A stretch of 64,000 bases of DNA, from NCBI GenBank assembly GCA_964019695.1, contig OZ026518.1, forward strand, positions 107,418,305 to 107,482,304. The letters run 5' to 3'. The stretch is from Loripinus fragilis. Lineage: Eukaryota > Mollusca > Bivalvia > Lucinida > Lucinidae. Below, piece after piece: positions 1 to 11,116 of this stretch; the first letter of the stretch is position 1, and every line of letters starts with the position of its first letter. The notes under the pieces were generated by a model. The model did not search any database, was not told the origin of the DNA, and was given only the letters and a program-made list of their open reading frames with translations. Position numbers and translations under genes: made by a program.

Positions 1-149
1 ACTATTATTATTCGGAAATGACATACTGAATAATGCAACAAAGACAACACTATGAGCAGTGCATGCGTTTATCAGGAATACTAAACGTTTTGATAATGCA
101 TGAGCATGTATATTTCCGTTTAAGTTGGTCTGTTTAAAATTATCTATCT

Positions 150-316
150 CAACAAGGGGAGCATTCTGCTATTCTTTCGACCTTCATTAAGTGATACTTG
201 GTCTTGAAACCCTTGAGCATCCTGCAATACTTTTGACCTGCATTTAGCGATAATTGGTCTTGAAAACCAATTTTCCGTCTTTTTGAGAGTGGCCGTTTTT
301 CACAGATTTTATAGTA
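150..316. repeat. Copy of short inverted-repeat element M1 (decayed)
   Basis: This stretch matches a family also seen at 25163-25348, 38692-38834 and 60912-61117. Shared landmarks are AAGGGGAGCATTCTGC, CTTCATTAAG and GAGTGGCCGTTTTTCACAG. The best copy (25163-25348) has terminal inverted repeats reading ACAGTAAAACCTGTCTTAAG and its complement. The left terminus of this copy has decayed beyond recognition. Confidence 0.6.
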
Positions 317-950
317 CTCACTTGTGTTTTCTTCTTTCTGAAAAAGAAAAGCTCAATGGTCTCGCGATTAGAACCTTACTACCCTTATTGCGCTCGGGTT
401 GTAACATGAACCACATATATTATTGTATTGGGCCTTAAAAGTGAATTATCCTAGCATTGTACAGCACTTTTGTGTTTTACACGACGTACATATAATAAGA
501 CACGCTTTCTCCTGTAAACAGAAAAAGCAGCAGCGAAAATCAATGATTGCAATAAGGAGTCTGTATCTAAAATAGTTTATTGTTGCAAGTAAAAGGATTG
601 TTTTGGCGAAGCCATAAAACAGTCTCTGAATTTCAGAATATGTAATATTTTATTACAAAGCGGATAGAATTATTTTTGCTGATCGTTCTTTTGAATTTCT
701 GCTGATTTCAGATAATGTGCCTTGTACAGTGTGCTTTCGAGTCCTTATTTGAATAGTAAATCAAAAGTGGTTAAACTTTATGATGGCTTCTTTAAATACT
801 GTCGCATTTTGAGAAAAGCAACACTTCGATATTTTGGATCGTTTTTGTTGTGATGCATCGTTGATGACATGCATGCACTACTACAGACCTTGATCTTTTC
901 TGTCTCCTAACCCATTCATCCGTATGTTTGTTAGCTTTTCGTTTCGTTTC
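317..950. other. No recognisable feature
   Basis: AT-rich sequence with no long ORF, RNA signature or repeat shared with the rest of the window that I can see. Confidence 0.5.
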
Positions 951-1546
951 GCGATGTCAACAAGGGTTCTCAAAGCCTTGCCTGGTAAACTTGATATCGA
1001 AAGACACTCACCTAGTATTCTCCATATCTTGGCAAGCCTCGCGATGTCAACAAGCGTTCTCAAAGCCTTGCCTGTTAAACATGATAATAACAGACACGCA
1101 CCTTGTGTTCTGCCTCGCGATGTCAACAAGGGTTCTCAAAGCCTTGCCTGGTAAGCTTGGTATCAAAAGACAGTCACCTAGTACTCTCTATATCTCGGCA
1201 AGCCTCAAGATGTCAACAAGCGTTCTCAAAGCCTTGCCTGGTAAACTCATTATCAAAAGACACTCACCTAGTATTCCCTATATTTCGACAAGCCTCACAA
1301 TGTTAACAAGCGTTCTCAAAGCCTTGCCTGGTAAATTTGATATCAAAAGACACTCACCTAGTATTCTCTTTATCTTGGCAAGCCCTGCGATGTCAACAAG
1401 CGTTCTCGGAGCCTTACCTGGCTAGTTTGATATCAAAAGACACTCACCTAGTAATCTCTATATCTTGGCAAGCCTCGCAATTTCAACAAGCGTTCTCAGA
1501 GCCTTACCTGGTAAACTTGATGTCAAAAGACACTTACCTAGTAAGA
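951..1546 (+). repeat. 90-bp minisatellite, about 6.6 units
   Basis: Units begin with GCGATGTCAACAAGCG-like sequence at 951, 1041, 1117, 1207, 1297, 1387 and 1477, giving spacings of 90, 76, 90, 90, 90 and 90. One unit therefore carries a 14-bp deletion. Each unit contains TTCTCAAAGCCTTGCCTGG followed by a CACTCACCTAGTA block. Because 90 is a multiple of three, several frames stay open on both strands (for example 928-1425); the repeated peptides are a consequence of the period, not evidence of a gene. Two inverted units lie near 12.1 kb. Confidence 0.93.
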
Positions 1547-1983
1547 TATATAGCTCCTGCTTCAATTATCATTCTATTGAGGTGAAACTGTGTGGATGTA
1601 TGTTATACGACCATGATTTGGCACAGCGCATATTATATCTATATTCAGGTCGCGATCAACGACATTGTATTCAAGTTGTGGCCCTGTTGAACATGGTAAA
1701 CATAGATTTGGTTCACTTCTGGATACCTATTCCTACAGTCTATGTTTGATTTAGCTCAGTAAGACTAAGATGGATATTATTTCAAATTATACAGTCAAAT
1801 AATGTTATAAGAGCTCGTGTTATTGACTTAGCTACATTAGGCAATTACAATACAAAAGGTATAGTAAATGGTCATCAAATCAGATACTGTGAAATGTTTA
1901 ACAACTGCTTACCAAGGTGCATGTATATATTATTATCCTAATTCTGTAAGATCTTCTAATTGGTGTAAAACACCGCCGTTCTG
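1547..1983. other. No recognisable feature
   Basis: Single-copy-looking AT-rich DNA after the minisatellite. The 94-codon frame ending near 1749 starts inside the minisatellite and has no recognisable motif. Confidence 0.45.
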
Positions 1984-2060
1984 AAAAAGTAAGTGAATAT
2001 GATCAGGAAATACCACAATCACACATTGCAGACCAACACACAGCACCGTGAGGAAGAGCC
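1984..2060 (-). repeat. Family B repeat, 3'-end fragment
   Basis: Contains the complement of the family B 3' terminus (TCCTGATCATACTCACTTAC-like) plus the adjoining GAGGAAGAGCC block. Family B is a roughly 400-bp dispersed repeat best seen at 20635-21033 and 35598-35945. Only the last ~75 bp are present here, typical of 5' truncation. Confidence 0.65.
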
Positions 2061-2550
2061 AAAAACATGTACAGTAACAAGCTTAACTTTTGACTATGTG
2101 TATATATTTATACAAGGCTGGTTCTGACAAGGAACTGCAAGGTTCAAGTGCGACCTAAGGAAGGAAATAACATGAAAGCGTGTCTCATTGAGTGTGAAAA
2201 GAAAATTTGTCCAATAGCTTTTTCAGATCAATACGCTAATAATGATAATGAAAGGCATCATTTATTTATTGCAACACATTTATTTTGTCTGAAACGCTGT
2301 CAATTTTGATAAATGATTGTTTCTACATTAGGTTGATTTTATGAAGCATGAAACAAACGACCTCGTTTAAAGGTGTACACGTAAAGAATTGTGTCTTGGG
2401 ATAATTCGTTGGCCATAGGTCGAGATAAGCGAACGTTGTTTTCCAAACATTGTGCTAATTTTCATAACCGTCAGCTTAAACATACTGTTTAGGCGCTCCA
2501 AAGAACCGTCTTGTACCCTTTACCTCATAGAGACGCATTTCAACGCTTTT
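2061..2550. other. No recognisable feature
   Basis: AT-rich sequence without an ORF or repeat that I can place. Confidence 0.4.
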
Positions 2551-2604
2551 GCAAACAGAGCAGACCCAGATCAGAGCTGCCTGACCAGGGTTTACTCTGT
2601 TTGC
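2551..2604. repeat. Short palindromic repeat, AAACAGTG hairpin family
   Basis: GCAAACAGAGCAGACCCAG on the left pairs with CAGGGTTTACTCTGTTTGC on the right around a short loop. At least a dozen relatives occur in the window with the same outer arms and different inner stems. Confidence 0.8.
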
Positions 2605-2807
2605 TTATGTAAATATGATATATATGATCCTACACTAGTGGACCTGACAGTTAATTTATTTGTTCGTTGCACCAACATAACAGTTCAATTATATATTTAC
2701 TCATAGTGGCTGGAGCCGGGCATGGCTATTCATGAATGCAAGGGTTAACATTATATTTCTTTCTCTGAAATAGTAAGTGGGTATGATCTGCAGATAGATT
2801 GTGTCTT

Positions 2808-2876
2808 GGCAAACAGTGCTAGCCCTAATAAAATGCCACTTTATGCGGCATTTTACTTGGACCAACACTGATTGCC
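2808..2876. repeat. Short palindromic repeat, AAACAGTG hairpin family
   Basis: Outer arms GGCAAACAGTGCT and CAACACTGATTGCC pair; the inner stem AAAATGCC pairs with GGCATTTT. A short fragment of the family B terminus lies immediately upstream near 2768-2795. Confidence 0.78.
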
Positions 2877-2963
2877 TATGTACCCTTTTGGGGTTTCAGT
2901 ACCCAGAGGATTAATAATTGATTTCGTTTTGGTCCAGTTACAGATCCCTGGTCAGTTATAATT

Positions 2964-3199
2964 GAGCCTTGACATGTGATTTCCAACAATGTGGCATTTT
3001 GACAAGTGTAGACTCAGACGAGCCTGTGCAGCCTCCTTTAAGCTTAGAAACTTCAAATGATGTTCAGTCAGTAGCTTAACACTCATGGAATATTCAAGCG
3101 ACTAGCAAAGGCTCTGATCAGACTGCGCATATGCGCAGACTGATCTGAGATTTTGCTGGTCGCACATACCACATTGTTGGAAATCTCATGTTGCGGCTC
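2964..3199. mobile_element. MITE family M2, 236 bp
   Basis: Terminal inverted repeats of about 30 bp: left contains ACATGTGATTTCCAACAATG and right the near-complement CATTGTTGGAAATCTCATGT, with GAGCC/GGCTC at the very ends. An internal near-palindrome centred on GCGCATATGCGC sits toward the right end. No coding capacity. Relatives are at 23703-23938, 24036-24244 and 31221-31447. Confidence 0.85.
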
Positions 3200-3496
3200 A
3201 TATACAGGTGACCTAGGAACTGTAACTGGATTATTACGTAATCACTTGATACTTCTTATCTTTTATCAATTAACTACATGAATTTAATATATAACGCTGT
3301 CACAGGCTAATGTGTCTGTGCCATGCTGAGTTGATCTCAGTTTAATACAGATGTCCTGATACCAATTACGATAGCCTCAGTTTAATACAGCTGACCTAAG
3401 ACCAATAATGTTGGCCCCAAGATAATATGGATTGGTCTACAATTTTGTGAAGGTTCAAAATATACATAGCGTAGATTTCCTTGCATGTATTCCCAC

Positions 3497-3678
3497 CGGG
3501 GCGGCGGCAGTCGAAAACGCTCTTTACAATCGACTTACGCTGATCAAAAATCGCTAGAAACAGTGTTTTCGATTGCCATGTGTCGCCGTCGGGTGACAAA
3601 TGGCAATCAAAAACTCTGTTTCTAATGATTATTGATCTATTTCTTCGATGGTAGTAACGTTTTCGATTGCCGTCATCC
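3497..3678. repeat. Fold-back repeat with ~85-bp imperfect arms
   Basis: GGCAGTCGAAAACG on the left pairs with CGTTTTCGATTGCC on the right; inside, TTTTCGATTGCCATGTG pairs with CAAATGGCAATCAAAA. The arms meet at a short GCCGTCGGG loop. A related segment lies at 33490-33600. Confidence 0.75.
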
Positions 3679-3891
3679 CAGTGTGGTATTGGATGAGGAC
3701 CATTGCCCGACATTTATATATACACGAGTAAGAGCTCTAAGGCATGATGTATGGTCAGGAAACGCCACATGCGTTGTTTGGTGAAACCATAAGCAAGATA
3801 CAGTAATACCACCAAATAACGTAAAACACAGTAAGGTTACACGAAGAAAGAAGTGTAGAATCGCTTGAGTTACAATGACCAACATCCAAAA

Positions 3892-4143
3892 TAGTAAGTG
3901 AGTATGATCAGGAAAAACCGAAATCACAAATTGCAGACAACTCATTGCATCATGAGGAAGAGCCACGCAACAATTATGAGACACCAGGAAGACAAACAGG
4001 GAAAAAGCAGCCAGCTCTCTCTTCCCTATCGAAATGATTGCAAAACTAGAATGGATACAAAGTAACGCAAAACAAAATATAGAACAATTACAGAATACCA
4101 CAATTGGAGTAACAATCAACAACGAATCAACAACAACAGAACT
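3892..4143 (-). repeat. Family B repeat, 5'-truncated copy
   Basis: Read on the minus strand this ends TTTTCCTGATCATACTCACT, the family B 3' terminus, preceded by the GGCTCTTCCTCATGATG and TCTAGTTTTGCAATC blocks shared with copies at 20635-21033 and 35598-35945. The open frame on the minus strand (3673-4122) is not conserved between copies. Confidence 0.8.
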
Positions 4144-4992
4144 AAACTAAAATGGGCTAACCAAATATTATAATTAACCCTTTATGAACCGGGAACTCCT
4201 AAACGCAATGGGTCCACACTGTTTGAGACAAATCAATCTTCGGATAAAAAAATACAATTTTAATTATGGAAAAATATAGCATGTGAGCACTCAATATATA
4301 ACATGGACCATCCTGACTTTATTGTATGATGCTTTATGGAATATTCCATTGGTCTGAAAAGGGTGAACTGAAATATATTTGCTCTAGACTATGTTCTTAT
4401 TCAAAAGCGAACTGTTTTGGGTTGATTTTAGATGCCTGAACCTAATGTAGTCCACAAGTACCAAAACATGAAAACATGCTAACATTAGGGTCTTAACAGA
4501 AGTGCAATGAATTTGCGAGTACAGGAAAACATACATGTTTAACTATCAGTTGACAGACAATATAGACTCTGATCAGTCTTTCACGGGTGGTAAAGGTTGG
4601 TTATTTACCTGCGTTCATTATAAACATATAATAAGGGTCCTTTTTTGCGATTAACGCTACTAGAAATGCATACAAGTATCGACGTTTTAAAATGCATTTC
4701 ACACATTTTTGATAGATGGGAATGAATTTAATGACATTATTGGAATGCACTGTTTCAGTGGTTTAACGATTCTCTCTTTAACTTGATTTTTGTTTACAAA
4801 CTGCTATTGACAGCGATTCCCTGGATGTACATTGAGCATAATCTTACGACGTCTTTCAAATATTAAAAAAACTTTTTTGATACTACAAAGTGCAATTTTT
4901 CAGCACGGGCTTCAATGGAAACCAACGTTTTCTTCCTGTCCAGATATATAAACTCTACCCTAGCTTAGGGTAGCAAAGCTCATTTCACATAT
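4144..4992. other. No recognisable feature
   Basis: AT-rich sequence between family B and the retroelement; nothing identifiable. Confidence 0.45.
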
Positions 4993-7900
4993 AAAGTAAG
5001 TAAAGGTGCAAAGATCAGGAATCGATACAATCAAGTACCACGCCTGACCCAGGATACCAATGGGAAAGTGACAAACTCACAGAAGACATCACAAACGAGA
5101 GCCAAGAGGTCAGCCCTTTCCCAGCAGGTGACCACAAAGCACATATAAACAGACGCGCACAGACATAGCAAACACAAGACAGAACAAAAACATAAAAGAT
5201 CCACAAAAGAAGTACCGCCTTGGAACGGTCAGTAAAATATTTTACTGGAGGGCTTAAACCGGTTTAACGGCGCCAACCTCACCCTTAATTCAGATGTGGA
5301 TCAAGACACATAGATATTTGGTTTGCATGAAAGACCCCTAACTTATCAATGCATCATCTCCTAAAACATATAAATCAAGATTTAACAAGGAGATAAAGCA
5401 AGGGTAAGGACTCAACAGTAAATTAAACTGAATACCGGAGCAAAAGAAATCCAACAGGTAAACCCCGGTGGGCCCGACAAACAGCCAAAGCATCAGACCC
5501 CTACCATCTCATCAATAGATAAGTCTTTAAGTCGGAACCATCATAGAGTCTGAAGTCCGACCCACCGGCGTGCAATTAAAGAGGAAAGCAAAGTTGCCAA
5601 CCGTGATTGGGTTGACTACCAAGCATGCAGTCTGTTGCAATACATTAATGTTATAGCCAATCTTCTTATAATGAGAAATAATTTTAATGAACTGCGCTGA
5701 AAAATTATTAGAGCCAACAATCTTCTTCAATTTATACACCAAGTCACTATAGAAATCAGGTTCCGAAAGTCCTTGGCGCAAGAGAGATTTAAGTCCAACT
5801 TGGAATTTAGAAATCAAATAATAGTATCGTCTATAAAATTTAGAAAATGTTTTGCGAAGTTTATGATACCGATAGCCTTGTTTAAGAAGTTTCTGAGTTA
5901 ACAATTTATTGCGAGTGTTGAAGTCAGCAACATAGCTAGATGCTCTAGCAAAACGAATGAGTTGAGAGATATAGACTCCATAGGATGTAGAACGAGGAAC
6001 ATCACCATCGAAAAATGGGAAATTGACAATTTCAAAATCAAAGTCGTCACGTTTATCATAAATTTTGGTAGAAACAATATCATTAGAAATTGACAAATGC
6101 AAGTCTAAAAATGCGGCTTCGGTATCAGAGGCATTGGCTTTATTAAGTTGGAGCTCTGAAGGGTATATTTGACTAACCATATTATCAAAATAAACATTAT
6201 TAATATTTAAAATATCGTCCATATATCTGGAAGTAGTGTTAAACGCATCAATTACATCAGCCTGCTTATCATCAGAAAGAGACATCATAAAGTCCCTCTC
6301 ATAACAAAACAGGAATAAATCTGCAACCAGGGGAGCACAATAAGTGCCCATAGGAATCCCAACTACTTGTCTATAGAGCTTGGTGCCGAATCGAACAAAA
6401 ATGTTGTCCAACAAAAAGGTCAGCGCATCACATACATTTTGACACGACCATGCATGATATTTCTTAGGTTTTTCTGAAGTAAAAAATGCATTTCTGTCAT
6501 TACATGCAAGGTAAGGAGAGCCTTCTCTCTGGAAGGTTCTTTCAATAAGATCAATAAGTTTATCTTTAATTAAATTATGAGGTAAAGTAGTGTAAAGAGT
6601 AGAAAAATCATAAGTAGACAAACTGGTCGCATTGAAATCTCTAGCTTTAAGTTTATCTAAAATTTCACCTGAATTTTTAATAAACCAAAATAGGTTTTTA
6701 ACGGATCTCTCATATACCTTTTCACAATATTTGATAACATGTTTTTTAACAGCTGTAAGACACGAGGTTAACAATTTAGAAAGTTCTGTTGTCGTACAAG
6801 AACTAGAATTAGCAATAAATCTTGCTTTATAGGGTTTTTATGGAGTTTCGGTAACCAGTACAACGTAGGAACTTTGTCTTGATTTTCTTTAGCTTTGACA
6901 CCAAAATGTAGGGCTGTATGACAACCATGCCCATCAACAATCACCCTTTCACTTAAAGAAGGCTGCAGTTTATAGGCATTAGTGTCTACAAGCTCACGCT
7001 TAAGAGTATTAATATAATACAGTCGTCAAACAACTACAACATTGTTAGCAGCTTTATCTGCTGGAACCAAAACATAGTTCATATGAAAATCCTGGATACC
7101 TCGTTTAAGATGACGAAAAGAAGATTTAGGTTTAGGGGGCAAAAGGTGTGTATTACGAGAGTAAAATGAAATACGAGTATCAATAATTTTAAAAATGTTA
7201 ATCTTCCATTCCTTCAAGGCATCAGGTTCAACATTTTCCCGTTTGCACCAACGATTACTAAAGTCATTTAAAGAAGCAGCGATCTCTCTACGACATTTAG
7301 AGAAATCAATATTAGAGGGAAATCTATATTTAGGACCTTTAGAAATGATATTGCGAACTCTAGCGTCAGGAATGACATTTAAATTACCTGTAATAACATG
7401 CCCTGCAGAGGGATATAAATAATTTGAATTTTTACAATCTCAGGAGGCAGGAGTATTGGAATCTATATCTAAATCATTTACAATTTTATTAAAGTTAAAT
7501 ATCGTAGACCTAATTGGTTTGTTATATTTATAACAAATGATAGGGGTTTCAGAATTATTAAAGTAATTTGGAATAGATGAAATCACTGAATTATCCTTGA
7601 AGATACTATGTAAATCAATAAAATCAATCCCTTTGTTAATGAATGGAATTTTGATAAAATGTCGTTTATGGTTGACCTCAGAATCGATATACGTACTAAG
7701 GAAATGTTGAACATAACACCTTGTGAGGAGTGCTGCTTTATATAATTTGTTAGCTCTAAAACTTGTGGGATGCACTTATTCTGACAATATTTGATTGAGG
7801 CTTATTTCTAAGACTCCCAGGTACGTTAGCATGATGCAATTTAGATCCATTTTTCCAGATTATTTAGAGGTCGCATCAGCTGTCGTTGTTTCTGTTTGCA

Positions 7901-7995
7901 GTTGGTAAAACTTCTCCCCGTATAATGATATAGTGCCGATATTTGTCATATTCTGGCCCTTCAGAAATACTGGGTTCTGACGGAAAACAGACTAC
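4993..7995 (-). mobile_element. Penelope-like retroelement, longest copy (PLE-A)
   Basis: Minus-strand element of about 3 kb. In its own orientation it has an N-terminal coding part (from ~7775), a reverse transcriptase domain (to 5527), then a ~530-bp 3' untranslated tail that ends GATCTTTGCACCTTTACTTA just before 4993. No poly(A) tail is present; the end is a short TACT-rich run. The tail recurs, 5'-truncated, at ten or more other sites in this window, which is what reverse transcription primed at the insertion site produces. The 5' boundary near 7995 is inferred because a separate MITE begins at 7999. Long terminal repeats are absent. Confidence 0.8.
5527..7775 (-). pseudogene. Penelope-like reverse transcriptase, disrupted
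   Basis: RNA-directed DNA polymerase of a retroelement, about 750 codons on the minus strand. Visible in order: VPADKAANN (near 7040), WLPKLHK (near 6850), motif A with DFSTLYTTLPH, motif B with GIPMGTYCAPLVADLF, motif C with RYMDDI, then AFLDLHLS and a conserved C-terminal part ending TSDSMMVPT. The catalytic Asp pair is intact in RYMDDI. Breaks: in-frame TGA at 7440-7442 and 7026-7028, each where a Cys codon (TGT/TGC) would fit, and a one-base deletion in an A run near 6835, after which the frame is open to 5527. The layout (DKA box, PK.HK box, single RT ORF) fits Penelope-like elements; a C-terminal GIY-YIG nuclease is not visible, so this would be a nuclease-lacking type. A more distant RT class cannot be excluded. 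Copies at 18913 and 21845 carry the same C-terminal part. Confidence 0.8.
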
Positions 7996-7998
7996 CGC

Positions 7999-8375
7999 TT
8001 AAAGAGACTAAGTCTGTAACTATGAACACTTTTCGAAAAAAAAAATCTTTTCTTTTTAAATTATTTGTAAAAGCAGAATTAAGTTATGTCTTCACAACAA
8101 AAATGTTGAGTACAACTGAAAACTGCATGGAAAAGTGAATTATCTTATTAAAACAGGTGTTTTTTCTCTTGTTGGTAATTATTTACGTCCCTCCAATAAT
8201 TCTAGACGGTTGATTGTTAACATAAATGCAGTTGTTTTGGTAGTGATGACTTGTTAAAATTTACAAAAATGGTAAAATGTTTACCTGAATTTGAGTATTT
8301 GTACTGTGTTCTTGAAAAATAAAAACATTATTTCTAAAATTAGAAGATTAAAAATTACAGACTATGCATCTTTAA
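7999..8375. mobile_element. MITE family M3, 377 bp
   Basis: Nearly collinear with 25985-26357. The right end reads ATTACAGACTATGCATCTTTAA and the left end is its degraded complement (TTAAAG...AGTCTGTAAC). Internal landmarks CGTCCCTCCAATAATT and TTCTTGAAAAATAAAAACAT are shared. No ORF. Confidence 0.85.
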
Positions 8376-8619
8376 GCTGGTGCTAGGGACGTGAGAATTG
8401 TTGCACTTACCATTAGTTCTCACGAACAGACTCATTTAAACCGAGACTGCTCTTTTCTATTATCGTAGGTTCTCTCTATTTCTGAAGGATCCGTTTTTTT
8501 CCCAGATTATTGAAAACAAATCACTCCCTACTTCTACTTACTCATTTCTAAAACCCCAGTAGGTAGTGCCTTGCTCAAGGCCCAGAAAACGATACACAAT
8601 ATCAAGTAGATATTTAAAG

Positions 8620-8960
8620 TAAAGCAACCAGCTTTCTCTTCCCCAGCAAGATGATTGCAAAACTAGAAACGACACTAAATACTACACAACAAAACAAGGA
8701 CCAATTCATGAAACCCTCATATACAATTGGGGCAACAATGAACAATTAATCAAGAACAGAACGTGAAATATGATTATGAACACGGTAAGCTAGTTTGATT
8801 TGATAGATTCTCTGTGGTGGTATATTTAATAAGCCCCCATGCGAGTTAAACAATTTTATATGTTTTAATAACAGCAAAATCTAAGGCGAAGATTGTGCCA
8901 TTAAAATATATCTAAGCGCCCCCTCTCCACAGTGGCTTTGGCTGCTGACTGTTTTAACTC
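8620..8960. repeat. Family B repeat, rearranged head-to-head copy
   Basis: 8620-8765 matches family B on the minus strand (TCTTCCCCAGCAAGATGATT, GCAAAACTAGAA), whereas 8830-8960 matches the family B 5' part on the plus strand (CCCATGCGAGTTAAAC, AATCTAAGGCGAAGATT, CAGTGGCTTTGGCTGCTG). The two halves are thus inverted relative to the intact copies, as if two insertions met or one was inverted. Confidence 0.6.
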
Positions 8961-9235
8961 TGCTGGGTATAAAAAATTATATACGCTAGCTACACAATTT
9001 TGAGAATATCCCGAGTGACGAATTTCATAAGAAGTAGCTCGTATGTTGATATTTCATTAAATGTAGAGTTATTATTGTAGAGGTAAAATTTGTATAGAGT
9101 ACAGTGACGTCACTAATTATAACTGTAATCGGAGAGGTCTATTGACAATAAAAGGTAATCCCGCATTTAGACAGGTAAACAAACGAGGATATTGGTAGTA
9201 ACTAATACATTAAAGCTACCGCTGGGTGTCACAGA

Positions 9236-9330
9236 CCAGTGGTCCAGTGGTTACGTAGCGATATTAACATATTCGAACCTGTATTTTTTCTGAGGGGGTT
9301 CGAATCCCTGAGTTTTTATTTTCTTTTTTT
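9236..9330 (+). other. tRNA-like pseudogene or SINE head
   Basis: Contains an A-box-like GTGGTCCAGTGGTTACGTAG and a B-box-like GGGTTCGAATCCC about 50 bp apart, followed by a T-rich stretch. The acceptor ends do not pair convincingly and the anticodon arm is not clear, so I do not call a functional tRNA. Confidence 0.45.
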
Positions 9331-9385
9331 TTCTTTTTCTTACTCCTTCAGTGGGCAGTTTGAATTACCTAGCGCTGTAACAAAC

Positions 9386-9535
9386 AGTGGCGGATCCAGA
9401 AGGGGTTCAGGGGGCTTTGGAACAGATTATTTCATTTTTAAAGGGATATTCAAGAAAAATGAGAGATCATCTGCAAATCGACCCCCTCCCTAATTTATCT
9501 GAATCCCCTCTCCTGGAGTCGTGGATCCGCCTTTG
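9386..9535. mobile_element. Short TIR element with GGCGGATCC ends
   Basis: CAGTGGCGGATCCAGAAGGG at the left pairs with CCTGGAGTCGTGGATCCGCC at the right, enclosing ~100 bp. Solo ends of the same type (GGTCCGGACCCC plus GGATCCGC) occur near 41225, 44105-44145 and 52085. No coding capacity. Confidence 0.65.
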
Positions 9536-9829
9536 AACAAAAAGGCTTATGTTGATATTTCAGGCTTTACAGGAAAACCAGTTAAAGGCGAGCGTTTTAA
9601 CGACCCATGAAGGGTCTAGCAGACGTTAGTGTATCAGAAAACTATGTTTGATCGTTATTATTGCATAAAGTCATATTGTCACTTGAAAACTTTGGGAAAA
9701 CGCTTCGAAAAGTTCATTTTTGCATTACTATAATGGCGCGCAAAAGCATGAAGGATTCGTAGGTTTTGAAAAAGCCTGTTCCAGAACAAAAACTTACGTC
9801 ATCCTAACGCCACTGAATTACGTTCATTT

Positions 9830-10374
9830 CTTTATCATATACTTATACTAGTATTGCCCTTGATACTACACTTTTGGCCTAAGCGTATCGCCCAAGTCAA
9901 AAAGAGCTGTCCAGCCCTGGGATCCAAAAGTCATGTAGTTTGCTGATACCAGGGCTGATACCAGGGCTGATATTTTTCTGTCCCGCCCTCCCCAGCAGTT
10001 GATCTCGCCGTGGAGAAAAAAACAGGAAATATCTGCAAAACAATTGTAAAAAATAAGAAAGTGGACGTATTTTTGCATATCTTTACCTGATTCCAACCAA
10101 AATCGCACTGAAAACACCGTTAAAACATTGAAATATCCATTTTCTTACACCGAGTGACTCCATACAAAATGGCGTCGGCGTCAAACTTTCGAACGCCATT
10201 ACGTCACAACGTCATAGCCGCACGCAACGTTTTCGCGAACAAAAGGATCGACGAAATACCTTCAAATGAGCCTTTGAGGCTGATAAAGTCGCTTCATTTA
10301 GTGATTGTCAAAATAAAGAAATTGATAGATTATTTCATATTTAGCTCTTTTATACGCATAAGTATATGATAAAG
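9830..10374. mobile_element. Possible TIR-bounded element, ~545 bp
   Basis: CTTTATCATATACTTAT near 9830 is the exact complement of ATAAGTATATGATAAAG near 10358-10374. Between them lies GC-richer DNA with a local tandem GCTGATACCAGG duplication (9951-9975) and frames of 83 and 71 codons on opposite strands with no recognisable motifs. Element status is inferred from the inverted ends. Confidence 0.45.
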
Positions 10375-10376
10375 AT

Positions 10377-10511
10377 ATTATTACACGGGTTTTTTGATCC
10401 CATCCCTGATCTCAGCCCTCGGACCGTATCAGCCCTTGCCCTCCGGGCTCGGGCTGATACGTTCTACTCGGGCTGAGATCAGGGCTGGTATCAAAAAGCC
10501 CGTGTAATAAT
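10377..10511. repeat. Long fold-back repeat, ~65-bp arms
   Basis: ATTATTACACGGG at the left pairs with CCCGTGTAATAAT at the right; inside, CCCTGATCTCAGCCC pairs with GGGCTGAGATCAGGG, and CGTATCAGCCC pairs with GGGCTGATACG. The loop is CTTGCCCTCC-like. GC content is far above the flanks. Confidence 0.88.
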
Positions 10512-11035
10512 CTATATATACACGCTACTGTTGATTACGTCAATTTTTGTGACGGCCTAGAATGCGTATATGTAAAGTAGAAAAGCCGTGCATCAACAGC
10601 ACGTAAATTGCCTGATTAATACAAGGGTTTTTGCCGGTAAAAACACGGTTGTTAATAGCGTGCGACACGGGTTTTTATGCAAAAATTAAAATTAAAATGA
10701 GTCTTCATCTACATCCACACAGTACGTTGTGTATGCGAGCGGCAAACGCTCTGGTGAGTTTGCGTATTTCTGCACGCTCACCTGATCCTTTGATGCTCAG
10801 TATTGCGATCAAAATCTCACTATGCTGGCATTATTTTATGGACTTTTTATATCATATATATATTGAAATAAAATACTTTTGGTTAAAAGAAATTAAATAT
10901 AAAAATTGAAAAAATAAAATATTAAAAAATATAAAGAAAAATACACTAAATAAGAAAACATCTAGAATAAGAAAATACACAATGGAAACAAATGAAAAAA
11001 TAGAGCATATCAATAAGCCTATAAAATGCTTAACA
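10512..11035. other. No recognisable feature
   Basis: Includes a very A-rich stretch (10860-10990). A 92-codon frame at 10631-10909 shows no motif I recognise. Confidence 0.4.
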
Positions 11036-11116
11036 ATGGGATTCGAACCCTTAACTTTTTACATAGCTCACGTGCATATTATTACAGTTGCCTCTCTACC
11101 TACTGAGCCACCGAGG
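11036..11116 (-). other. tRNA-like pseudogene
   Basis: On the minus strand, an A-box-like GTGGCTCAGTAGGTAGAGAG and a B-box-like AGGGTTCGAATCCC are separated by about 45 bp. The spacing is longer than in a standard tRNA and no clean anticodon loop is evident, so this is probably a decayed tRNA-derived sequence or SINE head. Confidence 0.5.

Noticed and set aside
928..1425. 165-codon ORF with internal repeats, resembling a repeat protein
   Set aside because: It lies in a 90-bp tandem repeat, so all frames without a stop in one unit stay open. Other frames and the minus strand are equally open, and there is no motif or start context that favours coding.
5015..5206. Cys-rich hydrophobic 63-codon ORF, also seen near 15166, 17508, 21864 and 24588
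   Set aside because: It is the untranslated tail of the Penelope-like element and recurs wherever the tail is present.
9236..9330. Functional tRNA gene
   Set aside because: A- and B-box-like sequences are present but the acceptor and anticodon arms do not form convincingly; kept only as a tRNA-like pseudogene.
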